Source: Balaenoptera acutorostrata (Eukaryota; Chordata; Mammalia; Artiodactyla; Balaenopteridae). Taken from it: a DNA stretch of 64,000 nt. The DNA is taken from positions 30,912,011-30,976,010 of the forward strand of contig NC_080082.1 of NCBI RefSeq assembly GCF_949987535.1. Reading direction: 5' to 3'. The notes under the pieces are model-generated. The model saw only the letters and a list, made by a program, of their open reading frames with translations, did no database searches and was not told the origin of the DNA. Shown here in pieces: positions 50,988 through 62,800 of this stretch (position 1 is its first letter; each line of letters opens with the position of its first letter). The position numbers were made by a program, and so were the translations under genes.

Positions 50988-51471
50988 CAGTCAGTCCCCT
51001 ACACAGGAACCTTCAAGTTGCGAACTTTCAAAGATGTGAACGTGCGCTCGCAGGTCCAATCATGTAACTTAGTTAGTTCACGTGTCTGGCATACGTTGTC
51101 ATACGTGTGCATCCTCTACAAGTGGTTGTGCTTTTGTGCACTTTACTGTACAGTACTGTGTAGAGTACAGTGGTACGGTATCTTTATTTCTTGCCTGTTC
51201 ACTCGATGCCAGGTCCTGCATGCAGGTTGTTGTACTATATTACTGTACTTTTCAAGGTCCTGTACTGTAAGATTAAAAATGTTTTCTTTATCTTTTGTGT
51301 TTGTTTTTTAATGCATTATTTGTGTGAAAAATATTATAAACCTATTACAGTACAGTACTATATAGCCGATTGTGTTAGTTGGGTACCTAGGCTAACTTTG
51401 TTGGACTTACAAATTGGACTTGAGAACGCACTCTCGGAACAGAACTCGTTCTTATGTAGGGGACTTAACTG
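50988..51471 (+). mobile_element. Tigger-like (Tc1/mariner) nonautonomous DNA transposon, copy B
   Basis: 484 bp flanked by TA (50986-50987 and 51472-51473). The left end is CAGTCAGTCCCCTACACAGG and the inward right end is CAGTTAAGTCCCCTACATAA, with one extra base in the right repeat. The right 290 bp match copy A at 5801-6287. The left interior (about 51040-51180) is different and rich in GTACAGTACTGT-type words. Confidence 0.85.
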
Positions 51472-51699
51472 TACAGTATCAGCATGTAACAATTATTCTG
51501 TGATCCTCCTTTACTCCTTGCTAAAATGAAATATTCCTTCAGCTAAACTTTCAGCTACCAATAACCTATGCATGTTTCCCTTCTGAAGGAAACACCAGTC
51601 TAGGCAGGGGCCGGAAAGTGAGTCATTTTAGTTATTGCATTAACTATTTAGTGCATATGTATTACATTAAAAAATTACCTTGGGGTAATGTTTAAGCCC
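51472..51699. other. unassigned AT-rich sequence
   Basis: I see nothing assignable in this stretch. Confidence 0.35.
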
Positions 51700-52142
51700 T
51701 AAACTTAACAAAACAATAAACATTTCTTATCTCACATAGTTTCTCTAGGTCAGGAATTTGAGAGCAGGTCCAGGGGGTCTTCATGAGGTTGCAGTCATCA
51801 GAAGATGTGACTGGGGTTAGGGAACCCGTTTCTGAAGTGGCTCACTGGTATGGCTGTGGGCAGGGGGCCTTAGTTCATCACCGCGTGGACTTCTCCACCA
51901 GGCTGCTTGAGCAGCCTAACAACATGGCAGCCAGCTGTCTCCAGAGCAAGGGATCCCAGTGAAAGTAGGATGAAAGCCAAGTGTTTTGTATGTCCTGGCC
52001 TTGGAAGTTGCACATCATAATTTGCATAATATCCTATTGGTTACATGGGTCATTTCTATTCAGTATGAGAGGGGATAACTCAAGGGCATGAATGCCAGGA
52101 GGCAGAGATCATTGGGGACCACCTTGCAGATTGGCTACCACA
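51700..52142 (+). repeat. old interspersed repeat, family not named
   Basis: TCTCTAGGTCAGGAATTTGA, GAGGTTGCAGTCATCAGAAG, CATGGCAGCCAGCTGTCTCC and CACCTTGCAGATTGGCTACC belong to the family seen at 22565-23560, in the same orientation. This copy is not interrupted. Confidence 0.6.
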
Positions 52143-52489
52143 GTAATTAATATTCATAATCAGTAACACTGAGCACCACCATCCCTGACACTACTCCACC
52201 CACCACTGGCCTCCAGTCCCCTCACCTGCCCCGCAAAGATTTCCGCTTGCTACCATCTCTCAGATTCTTTTTGGAACAGAAGAGAGTACAAGTTGATGTA
52301 TTTGCTTATTAAAACAATGTCCACCTATCATCCTGTATTGAAGGTCCAAAGGGATCTGGCCCTGACACACTCTCCTGTCTTGTTTCTACCATTTCTCTTC
52401 CACCACCCCATGTTTCTGCCAACCTGAAGATCCCTAAATGTGGATGGTCACCACCCACCTCCAAGCTGTGTATTTGTTAAACCTAGCTG
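52143..52489. other. unassigned sequence
   Basis: A weak L2-like trace may lie near 52360-52420. Nothing else is recognised. Confidence 0.3.
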
Positions 52490-52645
52490 TGTGAACTTTG
52501 ACAGGTTTCTTAACCTCTCTGGTCTTCTTTTCACTTATCTGTAAAATGAGGATAATAAAGTACCTTCCTCTCTCAAGTGTTATGAGGATAAAATGAGATT
52601 TCATGTGTCAAGTGCTTAGAATGCACTGGCATGGAACAGACACTA
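52490..52645 (+). repeat. MIR SINE
   Basis: CTAGCTGTGTGAACTTTGAC, TTTCTTAACCTCTCTGGTCT, CTTATCTGTAAAATGAGGAT and GTTATGAGGATAAAATGAGA are sense MIR. Confidence 0.9.
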
Positions 52646-53000
52646 TTAAGCTTCTCATTCATGTTACCCTATCAGCACTGTATCCCTCTGGAACCCCCTC
52701 TCTCCAGCTCCGCTTATCAACATCCTACCCCTCCTTTCCGTAGAGCACGCCTGGATCTCCTAGCCTCCCCAGGCAGGAGTGAGTCCCCACTTCCCTGCAT
52801 TTCCAGAGCCCATTTCCACCTTCCTCAACCTGGTGACATTCTGCCTTACAACACATGGGTGACCCCATGTCTTCATTCCCCATCCTCCCCCTCTCCCCAT
52901 CCCACCCCCAGTTAAAATGTGAGCTCCTTGGCACTCTCTCAGGTCCCCAGCACACAGCAGGGGTGAGTGATTTGCCCCCATTAAGGATCAGTGAGCATGT
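52646..53000 (+). repeat. possible L2 LINE fragment
   Basis: GTTAAAATGTGAGCTCCTTGG and CAGGTCCCCAGCACACAGCA fit the L2 3' part, but the upstream part is weak. Confidence 0.4.
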
Positions 53001-53114
53001 GTTGAAAAAGTCATCAGGGAAGTGAATTTCCCCAAATCCTCACAAGGTGAAACTTTTGTGCTACTTCCCGTTTTCCTAGAGCCTGTATCCTCAGTTATGA
53101 AAGGAATAAGTAAC

Positions 53115-53820
53115 TTTTTAAACTGTGGTAAAATATACATAAATTTTACCTTTTTAACCCTTTTTGAGTATACAATTCCATGCACTCAATTCACAATTAT
53201 TGTGCGACCATCACCATCATCCTTCTACATAAGCCTTTCATCTTCCCAAACTGATACTCTGTCCCCATTAAACAATAACTTCCCACCTTCCGCTCCCCCC
53301 AACCTCTGGCAACTACCATTCTACTTTCTTTCTCTATGATTTTGACTCTTCTAAGCACTTCATATAAGTGGAATCATACAGTATTTGCCCTTTTGTGTCG
53401 GGCTTATTTCACTTAGCATAATGTCTTCAAAACGGTAGCATGTATCAGATTCATTCCTCTTTAAGGCTGAATAATATTATCTTGCAGGTAGAGGCCATAT
53501 TTTGTTATCCATTCATCAGCTGATGGACATTTGGGTTGTTTCTACCTTTTGGTTCTTGTGAATAATGCTGCTATGAACATGGGTATATAAATGTCTCTTC
53601 CAGTCCTTGTTTTCTATTACTTGGGGTATATATACCCACGAGTGAAATTGCTAGATCATATGGTCATGCTATGTTTAATTTTTTAAGGAACTGTCATACT
53701 GTTTCCACGGCATTTGTACCATATTGCATTCCCACCAGCAGTGTACAAGGGTTCTAATTCCTTCACATCCTTGCCAATACTTGTTTTCTGGTTTTTGGAG
53801 AATAGCCATCTTAATGCATA
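53115..53820 (-). repeat. L1M LINE 3' end
   Basis: Antisense: GGTAAAATATACATAAATTT, GTGCGACCATCACCATCATC, CTTCCCAAACTGATACTCTG, TTATTTCACTTAGCATAATG, ATCAGCTGATGGACATTTGG, CATTCCCACCAGCAGTGTAC. A minus-strand frame at 53675-53872 is ORF2p C-terminal remnant (HCWWECNMVQMPW). Confidence 0.9.
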
Positions 53821-54464
53821 TGAAGTGCATAAGTCTTATCCTCTTATGGCTCTTTTGGCCAAAGAAGTACACACCGGGTGCCTAGAAAACAGAAGCCTCT
53901 CTATGAATGCTGGTAACTTTTATTATTTAAAGCTCCAGCTCAAATGACAATATCGCTGGGAGGAAAGGACACTGAAGGCCAGACATGGGCTCAAGAAGCA
54001 AAGATTCCACCTTGCACCAAAGGCAGATTCCAAAGTGTCAGCCAGCACCAGCTCAGTCACCTGCCCCTGTGTCTCCTTGTGACTCACAGACCACACACCT
54101 GTCTCTACGTGTGGCCTTGGTCTCTTCTCTCCCATGAAGACTCCTGGAGGAGAAGTAAGTGATCACCCCAAATGTAGAGACGGGAATGACCTGAGGATCA
54201 AGGATTCCCAAGCAAGACATCTGAGACAGCTTCCTGAATAGAGCTTGGAGCATAACTTTCACAAGAAAGCAGACTCTCTTCCCAAGACTGGTTTGGAAAG
54301 CGCAGTTTCAGAGGTTGGCAAGTCCAGGTCACAGTGACTCAGCTTTGCTTGGTGCCCTGAAGCATGTCAGACAGCTCCAGAAGGTCTCTCCTTTTGCATT
54401 CTTCACTCCAGGTGAGCTGACCCTGCTGGGCATGCTCGCTCTCTCCTGGAAGCCCTCGAACAAG
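53821..54464. other. unassigned sequence
   Basis: No gene or repeat is recognised. Confidence 0.35.
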
Positions 54465-54570
54465 AGGCCGTGTGATGCAGTGGGAACCCAAGTCTGGGTT
54501 CCCATCTCAGCTCCGTCCTTGGCCAGCTGTGCCACCTGGAGGACCTATTTCACCTTTCCGAGTCTATTCG
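54465..54570 (+). repeat. MIR SINE fragment
   Basis: GTGTGATGCAGTGGGAACCC, AGTCTGGGTTCCCATCTCAG, CCAGCTGTGCCACCTGGAGG fit the first half of MIR. Confidence 0.65.
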
Positions 54571-54629
54571 AAGGGGGAAGGGGAAGGCAATTCCATGACC
54601 CGAGTGTACCATGTCACACCCTCCCTTCC

Positions 54630-55215
54630 TACCCACAGCAGCAAATATACATCACAGCCATTTTGCAAACAACCTATGTGTCCAAAAAGAGGGGATGGAG
54701 TAAATTCATTAAAGTATGTCCATAAGATGGGACATTGAGCAGCCATTAATAATGATGCTGACAATGTCTGGAATTGAACATTAAAAGAGGGGGTTTACAG
54801 GGACTTCCCTGGTGGTCCAGTGGTTAAGACTTCACCTTCCAATGCCGGGGTGTGGGTTCAATCCCTGGTCGGGGAATTAAGATCCCACATGACTTGGAGC
54901 CAAAACAACAAAACATAAAACAGAAGCAATATTGTAACAAATTCAATAAAGACTTTAAAAATGGTCCACATCAAAAAAAAATCTTTTAAAAAAAAGAGGG
55001 GTTCACAAAATGCTATGTGCAATCTTCTTTTTGTAACATAGGTAGGTACATGTGTCTATACATAAAAGAGGATTTGGAAAATAACCATGAAAGAAGTAAG
55101 AGTAGATTTTTTCTGGATGAGAGAGATTGAGTGTGTTTTCCCTTTTCTTTCTTTTTTTTTTTTTTTTTTTGCTTCTATTAAAAAAAAATTATTGTTTTTG
55201 TAATAAGAGATAAAT
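54630..55215 (+). repeat. L1M (L1ME-like) LINE 3' region, split by a SINE
   Basis: Left part: CATTTTGCAAACAACCTATG, CATTGAGCAGCCATTAATAA. Right part: CAAAATGCTATGTGCAATCT, ATGTGTCTATACATAAAAGA, GATTTTTTCTGGATGAGAGA, a poly-T at about 55150-55172, then a TTGTAATAAGAGA end. The SINE at 54800-54991 interrupts it. Confidence 0.8.
54800..54991 (+). repeat. CHR SINE with long 3' tail
   Basis: GGGACTTCCCTGGTGGTCCA, a B-box-like GGGTTCAATCCC, then the CHR 3' tail with AAACAGAAGCAATATTGTAA, CAATAAAGACTTTAAAAATG and GGTCCACATCAAAAAAAAAT. A duplication of AAAAGAGGGGGTTTACA type flanks it (54783-54799 and 54992-55007). This long 3' tail is a mark of the CHR SINE group. Confidence 0.95.
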
Positions 55216-55221
55216 GTCTAT

Positions 55222-55312
55222 TTTACAATTAGTCCCATACCTAGTAAACGTCAGTAGTGGGATTTGAACTTATATTGCTTTCCAGGACACCATGCTGCTT
55301 TCTGTCCCAGCA
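55222..55312 (-). repeat. MIR SINE fragment
   Basis: CATACCTAGTAAACGTCAGT and AGTGGGATTTGAACTTATAT are antisense MIR. Confidence 0.65.
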
Positions 55313-57448
55313 CCAAATGTTTGCCCTGGAGTCTCTGTTCACTTAGAATGACCTCTTTCCCAGGGGACACCCCACCTACCACCATGCCTCACTGAATGAC
55401 CCTGCTCATAATTTCAAGTACTTTCACAGGTCTAGGGAGGATTCTTAAGTTGATAAACCCTGAAGTTTCATCATTCAGTTGGTTTCCTATTCTAAATTAT
55501 CTGCTAAGCCAGACTTTGCTTTTTTGCTCACAGACACTAAACCTTAACCACCAATTCACTTGTGAATTAACAAGCCACTCCCTAGGAGCACCACGCCTGC
55601 CCCATGCCCTCTCCAGACCTCTTCTACTAATCATGAGCGCAAGGGCCAAGAATGGGAATGAGCAGACAGTTCAAGTGAGATATTCTCATTTCTGAGTTTG
55701 TCAAGGTGTCTTGGCAGATTTCCTCTTTAATTTACATGATTTCAGCTAGCATCACTTCCCCTCAAGGGGCTTTTGTATATCAAACATAAACAAGAAAGAC
55801 GAGTCAGTCCTCTCACCTTTGCCAAAGCCTAAATGAAATCAAATAAAAAAGGTAATAGGTGAAAGGAATGATGGTCATCACCTCGCCACAGCTATTCCGC
55901 AATAACAAGGTCCGACAGGTATTAATTCACAACGCAGCCATATACATGCCCAGACTATATGAAGCGATACTTACTTCCCAGTCCTTTGGACTAAGAATGT
56001 TTTCATCCCAAAGAATCTTCAGAATTCAAGTCTATGAAATTTGAACTGTGCAGTATCTGTGAGAATGAAATTTCACCAGGAAAGGGATTCAGATAGAAGT
56101 CAACTAATGGATGGTTCCACTTGGAATTTGCAGCTTTTAAGAATACAACAAATCTTATCAAAAATCCAGGGATATTTTGCTACCAAGAGTAGAAAACAGA
56201 ACCGTTGGAAAGTCATGCACTCACAAAAGATGCTGAACCCCTGAAATCATTAACTTGGGGAATAACAAAGGAGTCCATTTTATGTTTGAGGGGCAGGTCC
56301 TTTTCTAGCATGAACTCTTTGGAATTTCAAGAGGACCCCAGAACATAAAGCAATGATGTCCTCAGTTAGAAAACTCACCCTGGGTTCAGCAGAGCAGGGA
56401 AGGTGAGCTTCACTGGACCTAGGATTTCCCGGGAAAGAGCTTATCCTACAGGAAATGAGAACCGAGTGCAGACCTACGGTGCTAGAACAATGGGTCAGTG
56501 TGGGCGAGGAAGGCTGTCTACTATTCAGGTTGCCACCCAGCCCAGTCGGGGAATGGATGTCTGAATTCTAGGAATAAGAAGCCAAAAGAAAGAGTGAGTA
56601 AAATGAAAAGAGCTACGAGGGAAATGACATTTGCTTCAGTAGAAAGCTAACGAAAAAAGCTTCTTCAAGCTTCATAGGAGTTCCATAAAATATTGAAAGC
56701 ATAGCTTAGACCTCCTCTGTAACTGAGACACAGAGTATGGGGAAGGGAAGGAGCGAATATTAGAGGAATGAATGAACTTGGGAGATAGGACAGCCTGCGT
56801 ACGCAGTGGGAAAATGGGACAAGACTTCACGTGGTGGCTTTAGCAGTGGCAGTAGCAGCAAGACAATTAAAAGTAGGATGCAAGGAAAATGGTGGACTCC
56901 TGATGGTAGCTGAGAAGACTGGAGTGGCCGCTCTGGCCACTCCCAGAACGAACTGGAATGAGTCTAAGGGGGTGGAGGGTCCATAGAACTGGTAGAAACA
57001 GACTTAGAGCAAGGAGACTGTTGCTCTCACTGAGACCCTCTGGTTAGTACCTTCCCCACCTGGGGTGCCTGGAAAACAAGGACGTTGGCTGCACACACAC
57101 CTGCCCTCACTACAAGGTCAAAGACTCGGTTGGGTTCTATCGGTAGTTCAGCAATAGAAGAACCCAGAAGCCAAGGCAATCGGTTTTAATGAAGCACCTC
57201 CTAAGATGTGTTATGAGATTCTTTGGCTTTGATGCTGATTGAGAGCTCTCAGAGCCACAGGCGGGAGGATGGAGGAGAGGAATGAGAGGGGCGTTATGTG
57301 AAAGAGAATTTAATCACATCAGGACTCAAAACAGGCAGAATAATCCAGAACCCACCTCTTCCAGACACTTACCTCTTCTTTATCAGGTAAGGATCTGGCC
57401 TGTTTCCCTTTGGTAGGGCCAAGTATTGAAACGATTGGGACATAGGCA
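55313..57448. other. long unassigned stretch
   Basis: About 2.1 kb with no repeat or gene that I recognise. Frames are short (99 aa at most). It could be very old decayed repeat sequence or unique DNA. 55735-56050 and 56590-56720 are AT-balanced. Confidence 0.35.
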
Positions 57449-57463
57449 AGTTTTTCTTTCTTT

Positions 57464-57765
57464 TTTTTTTTTAAAGAATTTCACTTTATTTATTTATTTT
57501 TTGGCTGTGTTGGGTCTTCGTTTCTGTGCGAGGGCTTTCTCTAGTTGCGGCAAGCAGGGGCTACCCTTCATCGCGGTGCGCGGGCCTCTTACTATCGCGG
57601 CCTCTCTTGTTGTGGAGCACAGGCTCCAGACGCGCAGGCTCAGTAGTTGTGGCACACGGGCCCAGTTGCTCCGCGGCATGTGAGATCCTCCCAGACCAGG
57701 GCTCGAACCCGTGTCCCCCGCATTGGCAGGCAGACCCTCAACCACTGCGCCACCAGGGAAGCCCG
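57464..57765 (-). repeat. CHR-1 SINE, near full length
   Basis: Antisense: an A/T-rich tail, GGCTGTGTTGGGTCTTCGTT, GAGGGCTTTCTCTAGTTGCG, GGCTCAGTAGTTGTGGCACA, B box GGCTCGAACCCG (57700-57711), and the end CACCAGGGAAGCCC. A 15-bp exact duplication AGTTTTTCTTTCTTT flanks it (57449-57463 and 57766-57780). Confidence 0.95.
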
Positions 57766-57780
57766 AGTTTTTCTTTCTTT

Positions 57781-58124
57781 GATACCTGCTTTCATCTCTC
57801 ATCCTCCCCAAACGCACCCCAAGGAGTCTGAATACCTGAAATATCAACTGGAATTTGCAAATTTGTAGAAGATTCTAAATAGTATAAAACTTTTCCAGAC
57901 TCAAAGGAATGGAATTTTTAATGGTAGGAGCTCCATGGGGGCACAGTGAGAACAAAGTGGTATGATGAGCACAAAAACTTTATGGACTATCTAATGCAAG
58001 ACCAAAGGAACCAACAGTAGGTCCTGAGCCTCCAGGACCTCGTGCCTAAGGATTAGAAACATGAGCTCCAAACATTTTGTTCTAGGTGTTGGTCTGCCCT
58101 ACTTTAGAATGAAACAGATCTGAA
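57781..58124. other. unassigned sequence
   Basis: I see nothing assignable in this stretch. Confidence 0.35.
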
Positions 58125-58262
58125 ACCAGTCAGACTGTGTTCTTCCTAGGTAGGTGGCTTTGAGCCTCAGTTTGCTTTCTGTAAAATGGGGACAATGAAC
58201 TTCTGAGAGTTGTTGGGAGACAGGAGCTCAGTGCCTGGTCCACAACATTATTCTTCTTATTG
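58125..58262 (+). repeat. MIR SINE
   Basis: GAGCCTCAGTTTGCTTTCTG, TAAAATGGGGACAATGAACT and CAGTGCCTGGTCCACAACAT are sense MIR. Confidence 0.75.
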
Positions 58263-58409
58263 CAACACTGTTACCCTCCCCATCCTTCCAACACACACCA
58301 GTCTCACTTTCCAATTCAAATTGTTTCCTAACAGAGGAGATGAAATGAAATCTCTCTCCTGGCCTTGCCCCGTTAGTGATAACAGAATATGTCAAGATTC
58401 TTTTGATCA

Positions 58410-58870
58410 CAGGTGACAGCTACCCAAGTCAAACTGGCCTAAGCAAAGTAGGAACTGGTTTCATCTAACCAATTATTTTAGGGGTGGTATGGTTTTATGG
58501 CTTTCAGGCATGGCTGGATCCAGGAGCTTTCATGATATCATTAAGACTTAGTTCTTCTATCTCAACCTATTAACACTGTTTTTCTCTGCATTGACTTTAT
58601 TGTCTACACAGTGGTTCTCCTGGCAGATCCTTAAGCTAGCAATCTCTGCCTAAAAAGAAGGCTCTTTTTTTCCAAATAGTTATAGAAGTCCTGAAACCAA
58701 TAACTGTGGCCAGGGTGATGGGATGCTCTAATTGACCTCTCCTGGAGACAATGGACTAAATCACTGGGGAGGGGTAGCTCTTCCTGAGGAAACTGGAATT
58801 CTATTAACAGAAGAAGGGGAAAATGCTACCAAGACATAATCAACAGAGGTGCTCGGTCAACCTCTTGAAA
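58410..58870 (+). repeat. old interspersed repeat, family not named
   Basis: CAGGTGACAGCTACCCAAGT, GGCATGGCTGGATCCAGGAG, CCAATAACTGTGGCCAGGGT, GATGGGATGCTCTAATTGAC and CAGAAGAAGGGGAAAATGCT belong to the family also seen at 8060-8348. This copy shows more of the left part. Confidence 0.6.
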
Positions 58871-59899
58871 AGAAGGAAACATCAAGAAATGAAGGAACTT
58901 CCAGATTTCCAGACAGAAGTTGAGGAATATGCCCCCACTCTCTCCAGTACTAGTCACGAGATATGATATAGAAGCAACCAGAGTCAAAGTCCTAAAAGAG
59001 TGTAATGTCCACCAACAAGAACTATGTTTTTATTCCTAGGAAACGAAGACCTTGAACTAAGACTACTAGGAGGGAAAGGGCATCGGTCAAACCCATACAA
59101 AAGGAAGGCAAGAAAAAAAGAAGGAAAAGGGGAAAAATATCATCATTAGGCACCTGGGGCATCAGGTTTGGGGTTACCAGCTTTTCCTTTTCTGGGACCT
59201 ATTAAAATGTTTGAGACCAAAATATATATACTACATTTATTGGCTCCAAAATACGAAAAGAAAACCATAAAATGGAAATGAATAGGTGTTTAATTAAAAT
59301 GTCTGCAAAACTTAACATTATATCAACTTCATTAATGGCTACATTTAGTATTCATAAAAATTCCATTATATTGGACAACAGTTTGAAGGGTAGATATTTC
59401 TCTCTTTGCTGGAATTCCTAGGTGCATTCGATGATTGCCAGGAAATCTCAGCCATTGTAAATGAAATGAGGTACCCATGGCCAAATCATTTCAAAGGCAA
59501 AATGATTTTTAAAAATCTTGTCAACAATCTTAGTGACAGTGAGAGGTAGATGCATGTGAATACGTGTGGTGTGATGTGAGGCAGGTCTCCAAAGGTAGGG
59601 GCGCCCAGGTGTCAAAATAGCACAGCACATGGGACACCGCGGAGCTAGGGAAGCAGCAGCCGGGGGAATTCTGCTCCCCCAGCCCCCTTCAGGTGGCCCA
59701 AGCCCTGCCTGACTCCCAGCACCTCCCTGGCTGAGCCCCTATCTTCTCTTTTAAGCTTCTATCATAGCAACAGCCCCGGGGCCAGACCCCTAATTGCCAG
59801 CTTCTTCTAAGTGCTAGGAAAAAAACCCTCTCCAGCCCTCTGCCTCCTCCCCAACACAAGCCCAGGGGGTCAGGCAGGTTCAAAAGGTGAAATAAATGA
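58871..59899. other. unassigned sequence, AT-rich at 59150-59540
   Basis: No gene or repeat is recognised. Confidence 0.35.
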
Positions 59900-62800
59900 A
59901 TCTTTACACATTATAAGGACCCAAGCAACATTCTCTGTGGCATTAGTGCCTGAAATGGCAGCAAGTAAAAGCAGGTGTGCTGGGCGCCCTGTCAGCTAAC
60001 GACACTGATAAGCCTGCCATGCCCGGTTCTGCTTCGTTTCAAACAGACTGCTGGAAAAAAAAAAGGAGGGGAAAGCCAGAGCAGAAATAATTGCTGGAGC
60101 TTCCAGTGAGCTGAGAGAGCCTGCAGGCAGAGATCAACGCGCCTGATTTCATCCTCTTCCTTTTATTTCTATAACCTTAAACGTTCTGCTATTATAAAAG
60201 TCATCATGTCAGCTTTCTCACCAGCCTCTCTCCGGCTGCCCATTTTCAAATGGTATCCATTGGTAAGGCTTTGGGGCTGTAGGATTTTCATCTTGACTTA
60301 GGGTTCCTGTGCTTTAAAGATGAAGCGAACTCTCCCGGCCCGATTCGAGCATGGGACCGCACTGTCCTGGGCGTGTGTCCGGCATCACATCCTCCCAAAG
60401 TGGTGCAGAAACGAGGGAAGGCTTGGCGTCCGTCTCTTCTTTTCTTTCTTTACTTAAAAATAATAGATATGAAAGCAAATGGCAAGTGAATAGCATTGTC
60501 ATGAATCTCCGGCTAAAGTAGGTGAAGGGGAGTTTTTGATTCTTAGCAGTAATTTGGGTCCGGGTCAACAAGCTTTCAGTTCTTGAGGCTATTGATGACC
60601 GTTGGCTTCAAAACTGGGCAAGTAAGCAATAAGAGGATGTGCAGACAGAGCAGGGACCTCGCAGTGGGTTCCTTCTGAACTGCCGCTTTCTAGGTAAAGA
60701 AAGAAAGGGGCTGAGAAACAAGGGCCGTGCTGGCCTTTTTAACCAGAGGAGTGCGTAAACGGGAAAGAATAAGTAAATTAAAAAAATACAAGCTGGAACT
60801 GCCAATTTCAGCAAGTCCACAGGCTTGCAGGGAGAGCTCATGTGTCGCTTTCTAAAGTACACGTGGCGGGGGCCACGGAGAGTGGGTTATTAAAATGTTG
60901 GGGTGTGAATCCTGGGAGGGCTACAGAGCAAACGGCAACTTCTGCAGCCCTCTTCATGCACTGTGCCTCGGGAACTCCGGAAAAAGCGACCTACTGAGTT
61001 GGTCATGCAGCAAATTGTGCCCAGGCCTCCCACTTGTCACCCACAGTCCCCACCAGGGCAGCAAGCAATAACTAAGAAGGGAGACAGGAGGAGAAAGAAG
61101 AGGTTACATCAGATGCAGAGCAAGAAGTTGACTTCTCCATTGGGCTCTCACCCAGTGTCTTTGGAGCGGGTTTGGAGCTGGGGGGTGAGCTTGGTACCGT
61201 TCAGTAGAAGCAAGAGGAAGACCACTGCAGAGGAATCTAGGACTCGTGGGTCAGACTCAGGGGCCGATGGCCCGGATACAGCCAAACACGCGTATAAATT
61301 AATCAGACACCTGCACCACGAATTTATCAGTGGGACTCTTGGGATGGAGATGGCAAAGACGTATGAGGCCCCATCTACGAATTTCCCCAGGTACGATGAT
61401 GGAGGTTCCCCATGGTCCCTTCCCTAATCCTTTCCAATTAATCTCAGCATGCAGATTACGGGCCTATCGAGTTCCAGCGTCACCTTTCAGAGCCTCCAAA
61501 ATCACACTTTCCTGAGACTCAAGCCTCTTTCAAAGGCTGCTGACAAGAGAGGCGGCTCTCCAAAGCCCAGGTAAAGCCGTAGCAAGAAAGAAACCTCAGT
61601 GTTGGGGGGCCGAAGGGGAAGAGAAAGAAAGAAAAAGGGAATATTAATTGTGCCAGGGACGCTGACAGCTTTGACAGACGGTGTCTTCATTGAGAAATTG
61701 CGATCTGAAGTTCCGCCTTGTTCCTTCAGAAACCGGAGGAGAGAGGCGTGGGGGAGCCTGACAGGAAGTGAGGATTCTCAGACTTCAAATACAAACATTA
61801 GAAAAAACAAGCAACATCTGCAAACAGTAAGTACTTATTTATATTTTATGGAGTGTGTGCTTGGGATTCTGACAGGTTTTTAAACAGAGACCATATTAGG
61901 CCCATTCAGAGGCGAGAATGTCCCTTTTAAAAATGCATTACCCCGCTGCTCGGGCAGGTCGGCCAGGCTCTGCTGGCCTCAGGTGAGCCCTGACCTCTCC
62001 CGACCTGGTCTAACAAAACACACATGCGGGTCTGCGATGGAACCGTTTAGGGCCCCTCTCTCAAGGTCAGCGCAGGCGGGCGCTGGAGGGTTAGTATTCA
62101 GCAGGCTTCTCCCTCAGCTGACAGAGCCGCTTTGAACTTTTCCCTTTTGAACAAATCGGAAGGGAAACCGCCAAGAAACAAGTGCTGGGAATCATAGGAA
62201 AGAGTGCGCGGCAACTAAATAAATAAGCCGCAAATAAATAAATAAGTGGCCAGCCATGCATCCCCGGCAAATAAAAATATCCTTCTCAGATTTCCAGTGT
62301 TCCCATGCATGGGGTGCCTACGAGAAACTTGAAAATAAAAACAATAGGAGAAACCTGCTATCTTTTTTCTCCCTCCCCCTCCAAAGGATGAACCCTTTAT
62401 TTTTGACAACAAATAAGAGGCAGTTGGCAGGTATGGTGTGCTGTGCACCATGAAATATTTAGTAAGGCAATAACGACTCCCCGGACAGCTTAAGAAAACC
62501 ACGATTCTATTCAGAGAGAAAGCCACGAACAAACAGAGGGGGGAAAATACAAAGAAAGATAAAGGAAGGCCTTTCATCCGGACTTCCTGTCCAATAAGGC
62601 AGCTAGGCTTGATCCATATGTTTTGAGAAAAATCAAAGTGTCACAACTCTCCAAAATGTCAATAGCTCCGGTAAGAAATATTGTCTAACATTTTCTATCA
62701 CAGCGCTCGAGAATTTGCCTCCCAGCTCAATTTGGAAGAAAAACTCTTTTATTTTGAAAACCCTCAAAGAAAAGGGGGGGCGGGGGGAGGGGAAAAAATC

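Noticed and set aside
55859..56244. Short frames of 61 and 67 residues considered as a small gene
   Set aside because: No domain, no start or splice support, and length is within chance for AT-balanced DNA.
57361..57400. Possible exon end with a splice donor (CAGGTAAGG)
   Set aside because: A single donor-like word without an acceptor, a frame or neighbouring exon is expected by chance.
57426..57831. Frames of 85-117 residues on both strands
   Set aside because: They are translations of the CHR-1 SINE at 57464-57765, and the same peptides appear from other CHR-1 copies.
60963..61427. 154-residue frame with a basic N-terminus
   Set aside because: The nominal start at 60963 is GTG, not ATG. 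The first in-frame ATG is further in (about 61005). No domain is recognised, and it lies in the repeat-free block, where conservation would not need to be coding.
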